NCBI GenBank assembly: GCA_963575745.1
Contig: CAUYUJ010011225.1
Location: 47,501-111,500, forward strand
DNA: 64,000 bases
Source: Prorocentrum cordatum
Lineage: Eukaryota > Sar > Dinophyceae > Prorocentrales > Prorocentraceae
Reading direction: 5' to 3'
The translations under genes were made by a program, and so were the position numbers. Each line of letters starts with the position of its first letter. Positions within the stretch are counted from its first letter, which is position 1. This document shows positions 63,531 to 64,000 of the stretch, piece after piece. A model generated the notes under the pieces. The model was given only the letters and a program-made list of their open reading frames with translations. It did not search any database and had not been told where the DNA came from.

Positions 63531-64000
63531 GCGCGACGCTGATGCGGACAAGAATCTGGTCTTCTTACAAGGCCAATCGCGCGGACAAGAACCGTGCGTT
63601 TTGTTTCAGAGGCCCACCGCTGGCCCACCGCTGGCCCAACGCTGTCCTGCTCCTAAGTTTACGTGGTCGTTCACGGAGCTGGAACACTGCTTTGAAGTGT
63701 CGCCTTCCCCGAGGTCGCGCGGAACGGCTCACCCATCGCACGTTGGTCCGAACGCTGCACCAAGTGTTTCTGAGCACCCTCTCCGCTTCAGCCTCCCTCT
63801 TCTTTTCTTTCCCTCATTCCTCTTATCTTCTTCTCTGCAGGGTCTCACCGATACGAAGTTTGGGTATTTCGTATCGCTCCGCGCTCGCACAATCTTACTC
63901 GGTGACCGTTCTCCTGAGCAGTGGCGGTGCCTGCGTGTTAAACGTTGGCTCCGTTTGTGCCATTTCTCCCCTCCCTCCTCCCACCTGCTGGTTCTCTCCC
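63531..64000. other. Unassigned right end with one hairpin
   Basis: CGATACGAA (63849-63857) pairs perfectly with TTCGTATCG (63868-63876) around a 10-base loop. No gene is recognised up to the window edge. Confidence 0.5.

Overview
The window looks like nuclear DNA of a eukaryote with a repeat-rich genome, most probably a dinoflagellate. Three things support this. Two retroelements carry reverse transcriptase (RT), RNase H, a DNA-methyltransferase-like domain and a tyrosine recombinase. A 21-nt near-match to the dinoflagellate spliced leader sits just before the first ORF of one of them. The rest is GC-rich DNA full of simple repeats, satellites and short palindromes. The species cannot be named from the sequence. 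I see no rRNA, tRNA, CRISPR array or bacterial operon, and no host gene I can defend.

Only two stretches hold convincing protein-coding sequence, both on the plus strand. Element 1 (about 14680-20977) is an old, broken copy. It encodes a small Cys/Pro-rich protein, a Gag-like protein, RT-RNase H, a methyltransferase-like domain and a tyrosine recombinase, with at least three frameshifts, one in-frame stop and a lost recombinase tyrosine. Element 2 (28533-35258) is apparently complete. It has the same kinds of ORF and is bounded by split direct repeats in the order A1 - ORFs - B1 - A2 - B2, the hallmark of PAT/Ngaro-type relatives of DIRS retrotransposons. Its recombinase ORF lies wholly inside the RT-methyltransferase ORF in another frame. 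The two elements differ in domain order.

The rest is repetitive. 1-14 kb: GGA, CAG, GCC and AT-rich tracts; a 73-bp tandem array (6661-7150); an array of short modules in alternating orientation (7960-10795); two MITE-like hairpin copies (711-878, 2153-2320). 21-28 kb: a ~99-bp tandem array, TATG/TACATG microsatellites, and blocks of a degenerate ~10-bp repeat (CTTGGGGCCT or its complement). 35-43 kb: the same ~10-bp repeat in a ~400-bp higher-order arrangement with a family of 33-37-bp palindromes, and a 2.3-kb CCTATA hexamer satellite (38654-40972). 43-48 kb: GAT/ATC and GGA microsatellites with segmental duplication. 48-53 kb: more blocks, a second copy of a ~370-bp dispersed repeat, a possible minus-strand ORF remnant and a ~60-80-bp array. 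53.5-59.7 kb: a higher-order repeat of 0.9-1.9-kb units containing CGA tracts. 59.7-64 kb: mostly unassigned, with a mirror-image array of GGTTGATACC boxes (62534-62915) and a palindrome cluster (63366-63530).

Functionally, the elements should act through reverse transcription followed by recombinase-mediated integration of a circular DNA. In element 2 the B1/A2 join reads as the sequence that such a circle junction would have. The many long open frames in the repeats (Arg/Glu, Asp, Thr-Tyr or Ile-Pro runs) are by-products of low-complexity DNA.
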